A stretch of 64,000 nt of DNA, from positions 197,586-261,585 of the forward strand of contig NZ_DJJS01000008.1 of NCBI RefSeq assembly GCF_002434265.1, read 5' to 3'. Position numbers and translations under genes: made by a program. Source of the DNA: Pseudomonas sp. UBA6562 (GTDB lineage Bacteria > Pseudomonadota > Gammaproteobacteria > Pseudomonadales > Pseudomonadaceae). Position 1 is the stretch's first letter. Every line of letters begins with the position of its first letter. The notes below the pieces were generated by a model that worked only from the letters and a program-made list of their open reading frames with translations, ran no database searches and had not been told where the DNA came from. This document shows, in pieces, positions 26,194 through 34,427 of the stretch.

Positions 26194-27057
26194 ATGGACA
26201 TCGAACAGGCTCGAACCTTTCTGGAAATCATCCGCTGCGGCAGCCTGGTGGCTGCCGCCGAACGTCTGTTCGTGTCGCAAACGGCGATCACGGCGCGGGT
26301 GCAACGCCTGGAGCGGCATCTGGGCTGCACGCTGTTCCGACGCAGCCGCAACGGCGTCAGCCTGACGCCCGATGGCGAGGCCTTCGTGCCGTACGCCAAC
26401 CAACTGCTGCAAACCTGGGAAGCGGCGCGGCGCGACCTGCCTTTGCCGCAAGGCCGCCGGCAGCTATTGCAGGTGGGTGCCGAAATCAGCCTGGGCAACC
26501 CGTTGCTGCTGGAGTGGGTAGGCGCCTTGCACGACGAACTGCCCGAACACGCCATCCGCAGCGAAGTCGGCGACGACGAAGCGCTGCTGCGCAAGGTGGA
26601 GGTAGGTCTGCTCGACGCCGTGCTGGTGTACCGACCCCATTACGGGCCTGGGTTGCAGGTCGAGCAGGTGCTGGAAGAAAAACTGGTACGGGTACGCCGC
26701 GTCGACCGCCACGAGCCCTATCTGTACATCGACTGGGGCGAAACCTTCCGCCGCCAGCACGACGCCGCACTACCCGACTGCGCCCGCGCCGCGCTGTCGT
26801 TCAACCTGGGCCCGCTGGCCCTGCAGTTCATTCTGCAACGCGGCGGCAGCGGCTATTTCCGCACCCGCGTGGTGCAGAGCTACCTCGACAGTGGCGTGCT
26901 GGAGCGTGTGCCGCAAGCACCCGAGTTCACCTACCCCACCTTCCTGGTCTATCCGCGCAGAGAAGACGCAGCCTTGCAGCAAGCGCTGGCGGTGTTGCGC
27001 CGTCTGCTGAGCGATGCCAACAGCGACTGGTCACAGCGCTGGGACCCGTTGATCTGA
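26194..27057 (+). CDS. LysR-family transcriptional regulator
   Basis: The 287-residue protein has the N-terminal LysR winged HTH: MDIEQARTFLEIIRCGSLVAAAERL, then SQTAITARVQRLERHLGCTLFRR and VSLTPDGEAF. A C-terminal periplasmic-binding-like effector domain follows (about 90-287). The inducer and targets are unknown. It follows the LRR-kinase gene by 20 bases and may be co-transcribed with it. It is convergent with the HPP-CBS gene, and the two coding sequences overlap by 27 bases (27031-27057). Confidence 0.92.
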   Translation: MDIEQARTFLEIIRCGSLVAAAERLFVSQTAITARVQRLERHLGCTLFRRSRNGVSLTPDGEAFVPYANQLLQTWEAARRDLPLPQGRRQLLQVGAEISLGNPLLLEWVGALHDELPEHAIRSEVGDDEALLRKVEVGLLDAVLVYRPHYGPGLQVEQVLEEKLVRVRRVDRHEPYLYIDWGETFRRQHDAALPDCARAALSFNLGPLALQFILQRGGSGYFRTRVVQSYLDSGVLERVPQAPEFTYPTFLVYPRREDAALQQALAVLRRLLSDANSDWSQRWDPLI

Positions 27058-28182
27058 GCGCACCGGGCTGTGGCTGAGCCAGTGCCGCGCGAGGCCGGCG
27101 ATCAGGTCGGTCTGGGTGATCACGCCCACCAGAGTCTGCCCCTCCAGCACCGGCAGGCAGTGCAAACCTTGCTCGCAAAGTAGCAGGAGCACCTGGTGCA
27201 GAGGCTCGTCGCTGCCGACGCTGACCACACGGCGGCTCATGATCTGCGCCAGACGCACAGGCTGCCGGGCCAAGGGCGCACGCCAATTGAAACGCGCGCG
27301 CGCCATGGCGGGTGCCACCAAGTCGCTGAGGCTGACGATGCCGACCAGCTGGCCGGCGTCGAGCACCGGCAGCGTCTTGAGGCGATGCGCGGACAGCAGT
27401 TTCCAGGCTTGTTCGAGCGTGGTGTCAGGGCTGGCGAATTGCACGTCCCGCGCCATCACCGAGCCTGCGCGGATGCCGCCAAGGCTGCGCCGTAGCGCCT
27501 GCCGTTCGGTCGCCTGGATGATGCGTTCGAGCTCGTCGCGGGTCACGTCGACGTACTCGCCCAGCGCCTCCAGAGCCTGGTCAAGGTCGTCGGCAGTCAC
27601 TCCGATCCGCTCGCTGGGCAGCGGGTCGCGGGTGCGGTGCAAGTCTTTGCGCGGCGTCGCGGCCTTGGGATAGCGCACGCCGGTCAAGGCGTTGTAGGCC
27701 ACGCCCACGGCCAGCAGCACCAAAACATTGAGCAGCACAGGTTCGAGCAGGTGGTCTCCAAGCGCGACCAGGCCGGGGTCGGCCAATACCGCCGTGACCG
27801 CCACCGCCGCACCCGGCGGATGCAGACAGCGCAAGAGGCACATCAGCACCAGCGAGCCACCGAGCGCGACGGCGGCCACCCACAGTTCGCTGCCCAGCCC
27901 ATGGCGCAGCAACAGGCCCAGCAGGCACGCCGAGGCATAGCTGCCAAGCACCGGCCAAGGCTGTGCCAAGGGGCCGGAATGCACGGCGAAGACCAGCACC
28001 GCCGAAGCGGCCAGCGGGCCGAGCAGGTGCAAGGCGATTTGCGTGCCGAACGCCAGGCTGCACAGATGACCGGCGATGAGAAGCGCCAGCGCGGTGCCGA
28101 GCGCGGCGCGCAGCCATTGCCGAGGCGGAATATGTAATGAAGGAGGTGTGAGACGGTGCAGAACACGGAGCACTTTGGTCAT
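27031..28182 (-). CDS. HPP family membrane protein with CBS pair
   Basis: A 383-residue protein. The N-terminal HPP domain (about 15-165) has four or more transmembrane helices and the namesake motif CLHPPGAAVAVTAV. Two CBS domains follow (about 232-290 and 307-365; MARDVQFASPDTTLEQAW and IMSRRVVSVGSDEPL). HPP proteins are putative transporters, some linked to nitrite in plants; CBS pairs usually bind adenosine nucleotides and gate transporters. A 15-bp palindrome lies about 100 bases upstream of the start. The ATG at 28182 starts MTKVLRVLH and gives the expected size. Confidence 0.85.
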   Translation of the reverse strand: MTKVLRVLHRLTPPSLHIPPRQWLRAALGTALALLIAGHLCSLAFGTQIALHLLGPLAASAVLVFAVHSGPLAQPWPVLGSYASACLLGLLLRHGLGSELWVAAVALGGSLVLMCLLRCLHPPGAAVAVTAVLADPGLVALGDHLLEPVLLNVLVLLAVGVAYNALTGVRYPKAATPRKDLHRTRDPLPSERIGVTADDLDQALEALGEYVDVTRDELERIIQATERQALRRSLGGIRAGSVMARDVQFASPDTTLEQAWKLLSAHRLKTLPVLDAGQLVGIVSLSDLVAPAMARARFNWRAPLARQPVRLAQIMSRRVVSVGSDEPLHQVLLLLCEQGLHCLPVLEGQTLVGVITQTDLIAGLARHWLSHSPVRSDQRVPAL

Positions 28183-28283
28183 GGGCGTGGAAATCTGGAG
28201 ATCCGGGCAGTTTAAGGGCTTGGGCAGGCGAGCTGCGCGTGGCCGGGCAGTCGCGTTGAGAGGCGGCGACATCGTTCGAGTGG

Positions 28284-28298
28284 CGGTCAGTCTGACCG
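28284..28298. promoter_or_regulatory. 15-bp palindrome upstream of the HPP-CBS gene
   Basis: CGGTCAG (28284-28290), a central T, and CTGACCG (28292-28298) form a perfect odd-centred palindrome. It sits 102 bases before the HPP-CBS start, in the gap between that gene and the histidine kinase gene, and has the form of an operator for a dimeric regulator. The regulator is not known. TGCAA-TATTT-TTGCA at 28340-28354 is a second dyad nearby. Confidence 0.45.
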
Positions 28299-28388
28299 AT
28301 CGAGCCAAAAGCGGCCAATTCAAACGGTTGCAGGTTCGGTGCAATATTTTTGCATCCGGCCATGATCGGCAAATGGATCGACGGCGTG

Positions 28389-29708
28389 CTAGTGCTCCCT
28401 GCGCGGCAGCTCGATCTCGACCCGCAGCCCGCCCAGGGGGCTCTGCAGCAGGGCGATGCGCCCGCTCCAGGCCTCGACGATGTCGCGCACGATCCCCAGG
28501 CCCAGGCCATGACCGGCCACCTGCTCGTCCAGGCGCGAGCCGCGCTCGAGCACTTGCTGACGGGCCGTCTCCGGAATACCCGGCCCGTCGTCGTCTACCC
28601 ACAGCCGATAGCCTGCCGCGTTTTCGACAATCTCCAGGCGCACTTCGCTGTCAGCCCATTTACAGGCGTTGTCGAGCAGATTGCCCAACAGCTCCAGCAT
28701 GTCTTCGCGGTCCCATGGCAACAGCAGCCCAGGAGTCAGGTCGCAGTGCAACTGCAAGCCATCGCCATGCACCATGCCCAGGGTCGCCAATAGCCCTGAC
28801 AGCTCGGCGTCGCAGTCGAAGTGCACACCGGGCAACGCATCGCCGGCCAGCCGTGCGCGATTGAGTTCGCGGGTCAGACGCTGGTGGATCTGCTCCAACT
28901 GCGCCTGCATCTGCGCACTGACTTCGGGCGCATCGCGCAGCCGCTCGCTGCTGGCCAGGCTGACCAACACCGCCAGCGGCGTTTTCAGCGCATGCCCCAG
29001 ATTGCCGAGGGCATTGCGCGAACGCCGCAGGCTGTCCTCGGTATGCGCCAGCAGGTGGTTGATCTGCGCCACCAAGGACTCCAGCTCCACCGGCACCTGG
29101 CTGTCCAACTGCGAGCGCTGGCCCTGCTGCAATTGGGCGATCTGCCGACGCGCACGCTCCAACGGCCGCAGCGAGCGGGTCACGGTGATGCGTTGCAGGA
29201 CCAGAATCAGGATCAGAGCGACCAGGCCCAGGCCGAGACCAATCTGCTGCATGTGCCGAAAGCCTTGACGGACCGGCGTGTAGTCTTGAGCCACGCTGAT
29301 GGAAATATCCAGCCCGAGGCGCCGGTAGTCGGCGCGGTAGATCAGCAACTGCTGACCTTCAGGCCCCAGCTCCTGCTTGTCTTCCAGGCCCACCTGGCTG
29401 GGTTGGAGCATGTCCAGATCCCACAGCGAGCGGGAGCGCCAGCTGCCTTCGGGAAAGTCGATGCGGAAGTAGTAGCCTGAAAAAGGCCGGTGGTAGGCGG
29501 CGGAAATGCGTCGTTCGTCCAGTTGCAGGCCGGTCGACCCCCGCACCAGCGCGGCCAGCAGGTTTTCGCTTTCCTTGCGCAGGCCCGCCTCCAGGTAACG
29601 TTGCAGGCCTGCTTCGAACAGCCACAGGGTCGACTGCGCCAACACCAGGCCGACCGTGACCAGCACCGCGATCAGCCCCAGGCTCAGGCGCCCTTGGATC
29701 GACTTCAA
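28389..29708 (-). CDS. Two-component sensor histidine kinase
   Basis: A 439-residue membrane kinase. Transmembrane helix 1 is about 9-30, the periplasmic sensor about 31-152, helix 2 about 155-172, then HAMP (about 175-225). The DHp domain has His239 in GNLGHALKTPLAVLV, and the ATPase domain has Asn347 in NLLDNACKWA, DDDGPGIP (372-379) and GHGLGLGI (399-406). The sensor is an uncharacterised fold of about 120 residues with HRPFSGYYFRI. It overlaps the response regulator gene by 4 bases. With two PepSY genes upstream, the unit resembles metal- or envelope-sensing systems, but the signal is not known. Confidence 0.93.
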   Translation of the reverse strand: MKSIQGRLSLGLIAVLVTVGLVLAQSTLWLFEAGLQRYLEAGLRKESENLLAALVRGSTGLQLDERRISAAYHRPFSGYYFRIDFPEGSWRSRSLWDLDMLQPSQVGLEDKQELGPEGQQLLIYRADYRRLGLDISISVAQDYTPVRQGFRHMQQIGLGLGLVALILILVLQRITVTRSLRPLERARRQIAQLQQGQRSQLDSQVPVELESLVAQINHLLAHTEDSLRRSRNALGNLGHALKTPLAVLVSLASSERLRDAPEVSAQMQAQLEQIHQRLTRELNRARLAGDALPGVHFDCDAELSGLLATLGMVHGDGLQLHCDLTPGLLLPWDREDMLELLGNLLDNACKWADSEVRLEIVENAAGYRLWVDDDGPGIPETARQQVLERGSRLDEQVAGHGLGLGIVRDIVEAWSGRIALLQSPLGGLRVEIELPRREH

Positions 29709-30373
29709 TCGCCGCTCCCGGCATACAGATAACCCTGGCCGCGGCGGGTCTCGATGACGCTGCGGCCCAACTTGCGCCGCAGATGGTTCACATGCACTTC
29801 GAGGACGTTGGAGTCGCGCTCGGTTTCACCGTCATACAAGTGTTCGGCCAGATGGCTTTTCGAAAGGATCTGCCTGGGATGCAGCATGAAGTAACGCAAC
29901 AGGCGAAACTCCGCAGCGGTCAGGGCGATGTCGACGCCGTCGCGGCTGACGCACTGCCGGCGCTCGTCCAGTTGCAGGCCTGCCGCCTCCAGGCTCGGCT
30001 GGTTGGCCAGGCCACGGGCACGGCGCAGCAGCGACTGGATGCGCAGTTGCAATTCTTCGGGATGGAACGGTTTGCTCAGATAATCGTCGGCGCCGGCCTT
30101 CAGGCCTTCGATACGCTCGGCCCAGGAGCCGCGGGCGGTCAGGACCAACACCGGCGTGACCAGGCTGGCGGCACGCCATTGCGCCAACACCTCAAGCCCC
30201 GGCAAGCCAGGCAAACCGAGGTCGAGGATGATCAGATCGTAGGGCTCGCTCTGCCCTTGGTAGACCGCGTCGCGGCCATCGGCCAGCCAATCGACGGCAT
30301 AGCCTTGGCGCTGCAACGCGGCGGTCAGTTCATCGGCCAGGGGAACGTTGTCTTCGACCAGCAACAGACGCAT
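29705..30373 (-). CDS. OmpR-family response regulator
   Basis: The 222-residue regulator has a receiver domain (about 1-115) with acidic pocket Glu7-Asp8, phosphoacceptor Asp51 (LILDLGLPG), Thr79 and Lys101. A winged-helix DNA-binding domain follows (about 125-220; RYFMLHPRQILSKSHLAEHLY and VHVNHLRRKLG). Its start directly follows the PepSY gene stop, and its end overlaps the kinase start by 4 bases. Two CTTAA sequences 31 bp apart upstream of the operon (31053-31057 and 31084-31088) are candidate binding half-sites. Confidence 0.94.
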   Translation of the reverse strand: MRLLLVEDNVPLADELTAALQRQGYAVDWLADGRDAVYQGQSEPYDLIILDLGLPGLPGLEVLAQWRAASLVTPVLVLTARGSWAERIEGLKAGADDYLSKPFHPEELQLRIQSLLRRARGLANQPSLEAAGLQLDERRQCVSRDGVDIALTAAEFRLLRYFMLHPRQILSKSHLAEHLYDGETERDSNVLEVHVNHLRRKLGRSVIETRRGQGYLYAGSGD

Positions 30374-30688
30374 TCAGTCGTCTTCCTCATCTTTGAGCAG
30401 CGCACCTGTCGCGGCGTCGAACTTGATTTCACGCACGACCCCCTGCGGGGTCAGGATTTCCACTTCGTATTCGTAACGGCCGTGTTCCTGCTCGAGTTCG
30501 GCTTCCAGCAAGCGCGCCCCGGGGTAACGCCCCAGGGCGGCTTCGAGCAATCGCTCGAGGGGCACGATGATGCCCCGGTGCCGCAGTTCGAGCGCTTCGT
30601 CCTGATCGAGGTCCCGGCCGACCGCCAGCGAACTGACGGCCAGCAGGCACAGGGCCAGGTAGCGGACGGGCCGGGCCAGGGCTAGCAT
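30374..30688 (-). CDS. PepSY domain periplasmic protein (second copy)
   Basis: The 104-residue protein has an N-terminal signal peptide (about 1-23) and one PepSY domain (LLEAALGRYPGARLLEAELEQEHGRYEYEVEIL). It ends in an acidic tail (LLKDEEDD). PepSY proteins are secreted or periplasmic modulators, often found beside two-component systems; in some cases they are thought to bind metals or tune the sensor. Its ATG shares one base with the stop of the first PepSY gene, and its stop abuts the response regulator ATG. It is probably paralogous to the gene upstream. Confidence 0.88.
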   Translation of the reverse strand: MLALARPVRYLALCLLAVSSLAVGRDLDQDEALELRHRGIIVPLERLLEAALGRYPGARLLEAELEQEHGRYEYEVEILTPQGVVREIKFDAATGALLKDEEDD

Positions 30689-30996
30689 CAGCGGTCCTGT
30701 TCGTCCTTCAGGACTTCGCCGGTCTTGGCGTCGAGGGCTACGTCCCACTCGACGTTGTTGCTGTCACGCAGTTCGACCTTGTAGATGTAGCGGCCGTACT
30801 CGTCTTCCAGCTCGCTGTCGGTCACGGTCGAGCCGGGGTGCTTGGCGACGGCGGCGGCCTTGAGCTCGTCGAGGGACTTGATGGTCTTGTTGCCGACCAG
30901 CTTGACCACTTCGTCGGGCTGGATGTCCTTGGCGAAGGCAGCGGCGCTGGCGAAGGTCAGGGTGGCGGCGGTGAACAGGGCAGTCAAAGTTTTCAT
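30688..30996 (-). CDS. PepSY domain periplasmic protein (first copy)
   Basis: The 102-residue protein has a clear signal peptide (about 1-20, cleaved near AAAFAKD) and a PepSY domain (LKAAAVAKHPGSTVTDSELEDEYGRY then YKVELRDSNNVEWDVALD). It ends in an acidic tail (GEVLKDEQDR). The ATG at 30996 is chosen because GGAG lies 6-7 bases upstream; an ATG four codons earlier has no such site. It is the first gene of a four-gene unit: PepSY, PepSY, response regulator, kinase. All junctions touch or overlap. Confidence 0.9.
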   Translation of the reverse strand: MKTLTALFTAATLTFASAAAFAKDIQPDEVVKLVGNKTIKSLDELKAAAVAKHPGSTVTDSELEDEYGRYIYKVELRDSNNVEWDVALDAKTGEVLKDEQDR

Positions 30997-31008
30997 GGTG
31001 TACTCCAT

Positions 31009-31298
31009 CGGGGTCTAGAAGTTGTCTACGCAATCAAGACTACTGCCGGGGGCTTAATTCAACCTGAAAAGCGCGGGCGCTATCTTAACCCAGCGCCAAC
31101 CCCCGAGCTAAAGGCTCTGACCCTCTCGCTGCAAGAACAGCTCGCTTTTTGTGCGCTGCGCCCTGTGCGCCCATCCAGCTTGGATGCAAAGCCAGGTGCC
31201 CTTCCCCTCGCGGCATAGTAGCGTCCCGCATTCAATGAATGGCCGCGTCTGCCGCACGAACAAGGGCAGACACGGGAGATATCGACCTGGGAGGTCAG
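31009..31298. promoter_or_regulatory. Divergent promoter region, PepSY operon and small ORF
   Basis: About 290 bases between the minus-strand PepSY/two-component operon and a + strand small gene. CTTAA occurs at 31053-31057 and 31084-31088, that is TTAAG on the operon's strand, 31 bp apart or three helical turns. TTAAG repeats are the half-site of the BqsR box known in P. aeruginosa, but there the spacing is 6 bases, so this is only a hint. No other structure was seen. Confidence 0.35.
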
Positions 31299-31556
31299 AT
31301 GGACGTTGTACATGCTGTTACGCCAGGAGCACTGGACGAGGCATTGATCGCCTTCGCCCGCTTCAAGATCGGCGAGATCCGCCTGTTCGATCTGGAGCGT
31401 GCGATGAGTTTCGAGGTGGGGCAGGCGCTGGCCGAAAGCGGCTGGGTCAGGTTCTCGATCGCCAAAATGGCTTCGGGCCGTTACCGCATCAGCGACGAGG
31501 GCGAGAATGCCCTCACCGAAGCAGGCCGCCAGCGGCTCGAGAAGCTGCGCAGCTGA
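31299..31556 (+). CDS. Small hypothetical protein, winged-helix-like
   Basis: The 85-residue protein has no function I can name. The ATG at 31299 has a full GGAGG 5 bases upstream and beats an ATG at 31239. The second half, GRYRISDEGENALTEAGRQRLEKL, looks like the wing and last helix of small winged-helix proteins (ITDEGRxAL-type). The first half is helical (LDEALIAFARFKIGEIRLFDLE). There is no signal peptide or membrane segment. It stands alone between the PepSY/two-component operon and queD. Confidence 0.7.
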   Translation: MDVVHAVTPGALDEALIAFARFKIGEIRLFDLERAMSFEVGQALAESGWVRFSIAKMASGRYRISDEGENALTEAGRQRLEKLRS

Positions 31557-31825
31557 TACCGCCTTGCTGGCGCCGGTCCATGCGCTGCATTGGCTGGCGC
31601 CCAGCTTTCGATCTATGGCGAGGAAGGCTCGACCGCGCTCGTCGCAGACTGCGCAGGCCCGAGGGGCAAAACAGGGTAAGATGCACACATATTCGCTTGC
31701 CTGGCATCCTGGCACATCCTGCGTAAGATCGACGCATCGTCATGCCAGTGCAAGTGATCGGCATCGCCGCCCTTGGCAACGCGGCGGCGCCTCAGTCTTT
31801 CTTTCGCAGCTATACAGGTCCACCC

Positions 31826-32182
31826 GTGGAAATCTTCAAAGAATTCACTTTCGAATCGGCTCACCGCCTACCCAATGTTCCTGCCGGCCACAAATGCGGC
31901 CGCCTGCACGGTCATTCGTTCAAGGTTGCCCTGCACCTGACCGGCCCGCTCGACCCGCATACCGGCTGGATTCGCGACTTCAGCGAGATCAAGGCTGTGT
32001 TCAAGCCGATCTATGAACAGCTCGACCACAACTACCTCAACGACATCCCCGGCCTGGAAAACCCTACCAGCGAAGTGATCGCGCAGTGGATCTGGAACCA
32101 GGTCAAGCCGTTGCTGCCGGAATTGTCCAAGGTGCGGATTCATGAAACCTGCACCAGCGGGTGCGAATACACGGGCGACTGA
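31826..32182 (+). CDS. queD: 6-carboxytetrahydropterin synthase QueD
   Basis: The 118-residue enzyme converts 7,8-dihydroneopterin triphosphate to 6-carboxy-5,6,7,8-tetrahydropterin in queuosine (preQ0) synthesis. Zinc ligands His13 (SAHRL) and His28/His30 (LHGHSF) and catalytic Cys24 (CGRLHGH) are present. The C-terminal VRIHETCTSGCEYTGD has the conserved glutamate that binds the pterin. The GTG at 31826 gives the usual family length; an ATG at 31742 would add an atypical N-terminus. No preQ1 riboswitch is evident upstream. Confidence 0.92.
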   Translation: MEIFKEFTFESAHRLPNVPAGHKCGRLHGHSFKVALHLTGPLDPHTGWIRDFSEIKAVFKPIYEQLDHNYLNDIPGLENPTSEVIAQWIWNQVKPLLPELSKVRIHETCTSGCEYTGD

Positions 32183-32235
32183 CACGACTTCAGAATAAGT
32201 CCCGGCAGCGTTGACGGCCGGCCGGGAAGGCTGCA

Positions 32236-32841
32236 TCAAGGCTTGGCTACGCCCATTTTGACAACTTCCAGCGCTAGCCAGCCTTCCTCACCCTCGTTCT
32301 CGTTTAGATAGGGAAAATCATTCTCTCTCAGGCGTTTTATTTTCTTATTGTGCACGCTGGAGAATACGAGTCCGGCCCACCTACCGCCTTCGGCCAGCCC
32401 TTGCGTAGGCAGCCCTTCACAGCGCCAAAGCATGGTGCCATTTGCCAAGGCATCGTGGCCGGGCTCATCTGGAGTGGGGTAAACGCCTAGGTAGCCGTTT
32501 GTGCTGATGTCCAGACGATGGTTGGCGAAGGTCCATTGGCGGTGCTTGATCGTGCCAGCCGCGCGAATCTCATAATCGTGCTCACCTTCGGTGTCATAAC
32601 ATCCAAACCAGAACGGGTGCACGAACTTACGCCCTGTGTAATACCTTTTGGGTTCAGGAGCGGTCACGTTGTCCTGGTCCGCGTGCAACCAGCCATTAAG
32701 TCCCGAAGGGGACGGTTGACGCACGGTCACGCCAATAGGTTGGAATCGGGTCTGATCGAACGTTTCTACCGGAGTATTTTGATTGCTCCAATACAAACGG
32801 GCTAGAAAACTTTTCTCGGGACTGAACGTATAAAGGCTCAT
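32236..32841 (-). CDS. Hypothetical protein, paralogue of the gene at 33078-33884
   Basis: The 201-residue protein has no family I recognise. It has no signal peptide, membrane segment or obvious catalytic motif, and is rich in aromatic residues and predicted beta-structure. It aligns along its length with the 268-residue protein encoded just upstream. Shared blocks are FWFGCYDTEGEHDYEIRAA (77-95), LDISTNGYLGVYPT (110-123), the W-x-x-EG region and LALEVV near the C-terminus. GGAG lies 7 bases before the ATG. The gene is AT-richer than its neighbours, which hints at recent acquisition. Confidence 0.75.
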   Translation of the reverse strand: MSLYTFSPEKSFLARLYWSNQNTPVETFDQTRFQPIGVTVRQPSPSGLNGWLHADQDNVTAPEPKRYYTGRKFVHPFWFGCYDTEGEHDYEIRAAGTIKHRQWTFANHRLDISTNGYLGVYPTPDEPGHDALANGTMLWRCEGLPTQGLAEGGRWAGLVFSSVHNKKIKRLRENDFPYLNENEGEEGWLALEVVKMGVAKP

Positions 32842-33077
32842 GTCTGTTCTCCTTCATGTGGAATGGGCAAAGGCAAAACTAGACAGATGCGCGCGGCCAC
32901 ATCAGCAGGAAACGCGCCGGGTGTCTGCGTAGGCCTTAGCCACTCAACAGAAGCTACATTGCCCACCAAGGCGGCGGGCAATGCACAAGGTCGACACTCG
33001 CCTGCGCCCCACTTTGCGATCGCCCTGCGATTCTCCGAATGACGCCCATGCCCTACGTACGATGGAGAGCGAAGGCA
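32842..33077. other. Spacer between the two paralogous unknown genes
   Basis: 236 bases separate the two minus-strand paralogues. Apart from the ribosome binding site of the downstream gene (GGAG near 32850), no repeat, terminator with a T-run or clear promoter was found. The gap is long enough for the 201-residue gene to have its own promoter. Confidence 0.35.
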
Positions 33078-33884
33078 CTAGCGCCCCTGCGGGCCTAACG
33101 CCCTATCAACATTGCCGGAAAGCGCAGGATGCGGCGGTACGGTCGCATTGACCACCTGAATGGCCAGGCGCCCCCGCTGGCCCCGGGTACCGTTAAGGTA
33201 AGCCCTGCCGCTCTCGATCAGGCGGCGCGTCACTCGCCCGGTCGGGCCGAACAGTTCGAGCCCTGTGCGAATGTCGCCGTTCTGCAAATCGTTCGGGTCG
33301 AATCCTTCCAGCGTCCAGAGCGGCGTGACCTTGCCCTTGCGGTAGCGAAACAGCAGCCCCTCGCTGTCGACGTTGACATCGCCCCCTGGCACATTGATGT
33401 GTAGCGAAGGCGCAGGATCCAGCATTCCCAACTCCACCCTTGGAGGCACTTGCAAGGGCGATTTCCCGGCAGGCGTGTCGGTTGGGTACATGCCTAGATA
33501 ACCGCCGCGGCTGATATCCAGCACATACTCCAATTGCGGCCAGCGATGGACGTTAATGCCCGCATAGGCGGGGCGTATCTCATAGGCATACAGCTCGCCG
33601 ATTCGATACGTACCGAACCAGAAGTACTCGCAATAGATGCGTTGGCGGGGCCCGAAAAGCGGCAGGTTGTCATGCAGAAAGGACTGGATTTCCTCGGGAC
33701 GGTAGTCACGGCCCGACATCAACCAACCGTCGTCGCCGTTCCAGTCGTTGAATTCGACCCAGATCGGTTTGACCAACTCGCCCCGCGACGCTAGCAATTG
33801 GCCTGGACTGATCGATTCTTCACTGAATTGCCAGAAGCACCTCGCATTGAAGGATAACAGGGGCTGGAAAACGTATTCACTCAT
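33078..33884 (-). CDS. Hypothetical protein, paralogue of the gene at 32236-32841
   Basis: The 268-residue protein has unknown function. It shares with its neighbour the opening MSxYxFxP, the block CEYFWFGTYRIGELYAYEIR (85-104), VLDISRGGYLGMYPT (121-135), W-x-x-EGF and LAIQVV (240-245). It differs by an insert of about 45 residues (about 138-185) containing GGDVNVDSEGLLFRYRKGK. No signal peptide or membrane helix is seen; a folded beta-rich cytosolic protein is the best guess. The ATG at 33884 (MSEYVFQP) matches the paralogue's start, whereas an ATG at 33932 would add 16 unrelated residues. Confidence 0.75.
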   Translation of the reverse strand: MSEYVFQPLLSFNARCFWQFSEESISPGQLLASRGELVKPIWVEFNDWNGDDGWLMSGRDYRPEEIQSFLHDNLPLFGPRQRIYCEYFWFGTYRIGELYAYEIRPAYAGINVHRWPQLEYVLDISRGGYLGMYPTDTPAGKSPLQVPPRVELGMLDPAPSLHINVPGGDVNVDSEGLLFRYRKGKVTPLWTLEGFDPNDLQNGDIRTGLELFGPTGRVTRRLIESGRAYLNGTRGQRGRLAIQVVNATVPPHPALSGNVDRALGPQGR

Positions 33885-33959
33885 GGACGCACACCGCTGG
33901 TTGGTCAGAAAGCGGCGACTGTAGGGCGGCATTTTCAGGTTGAGCAGCGGGAACGGGTT

Positions 33960-34427
33960 CTAACGCAATGCGTCGTCCAGAAAGGCCGGTGCGATGTAGC
34001 GCTGGTAATGAGCTTCGGACAACAGGAAGAATTCGCGGTCGATGGCGTCGCGCAGCTCGGGCAGTTCCCAGTCGCGAAATTCCGGCAGCAAGGCGATGCC
34101 ATAGGCCTCTAGATCGCGAATCATGCGGGCACCACGGGCGATCAGCTGATAGGCCCAGCAGTATTCGGACTGCCGCGCGAGAAACCGGATTGAGCGCTGC
34201 TCCAGCTGATGGCGCAGTCGTTCCTTATCGAACACCTCCAACTTGGCCATCATCACCTGCCCGAGCAGTTGCTCCAGGCGCAGCCAGACCGCGCGCTTGG
34301 CCTCCTCGTCGTAGCCGTTCCAGTGGATCACCTCGTGGTGGAAACGCTTGCAACCACGGCACACCAGATCGCCATACACGGTGGAGCACAGGCCGACACA
34401 GGGGGTTTTGATGGACTTGCTGGACAT
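33960..34427 (-). CDS. DUF1289 domain-containing protein
   Basis: The 155-residue protein has an N-terminal DUF1289 zinc-binding-type motif (TPCVGLCSTVYGDLVCRGCKRFHHEVIHWNGY, about 9-40) with four cysteines. An alpha-helical extension common in Pseudomonas follows. The function is unknown; short DUF1289 proteins are predicted Fe-S or zinc binders. The ATG at 34427 gives MSSKSIKTPC. An ATG at 34454 is possible but has no better ribosome binding site. It is divergent from acnB. Confidence 0.82.
   Translation of the reverse strand: MSSKSIKTPCVGLCSTVYGDLVCRGCKRFHHEVIHWNGYDEEAKRAVWLRLEQLLGQVMMAKLEVFDKERLRHQLEQRSIRFLARQSEYCWAYQLIARGARMIRDLEAYGIALLPEFRDWELPELRDAIDREFFLLSEAHYQRYIAPAFLDDALR

Noticed and set aside
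31557..31825. Possible preQ1 riboswitch upstream of queD
   Set aside because: No preQ1 aptamer-like hairpin with an A-rich tail was seen. Only a small TGCGT/ACGCA dyad is present.
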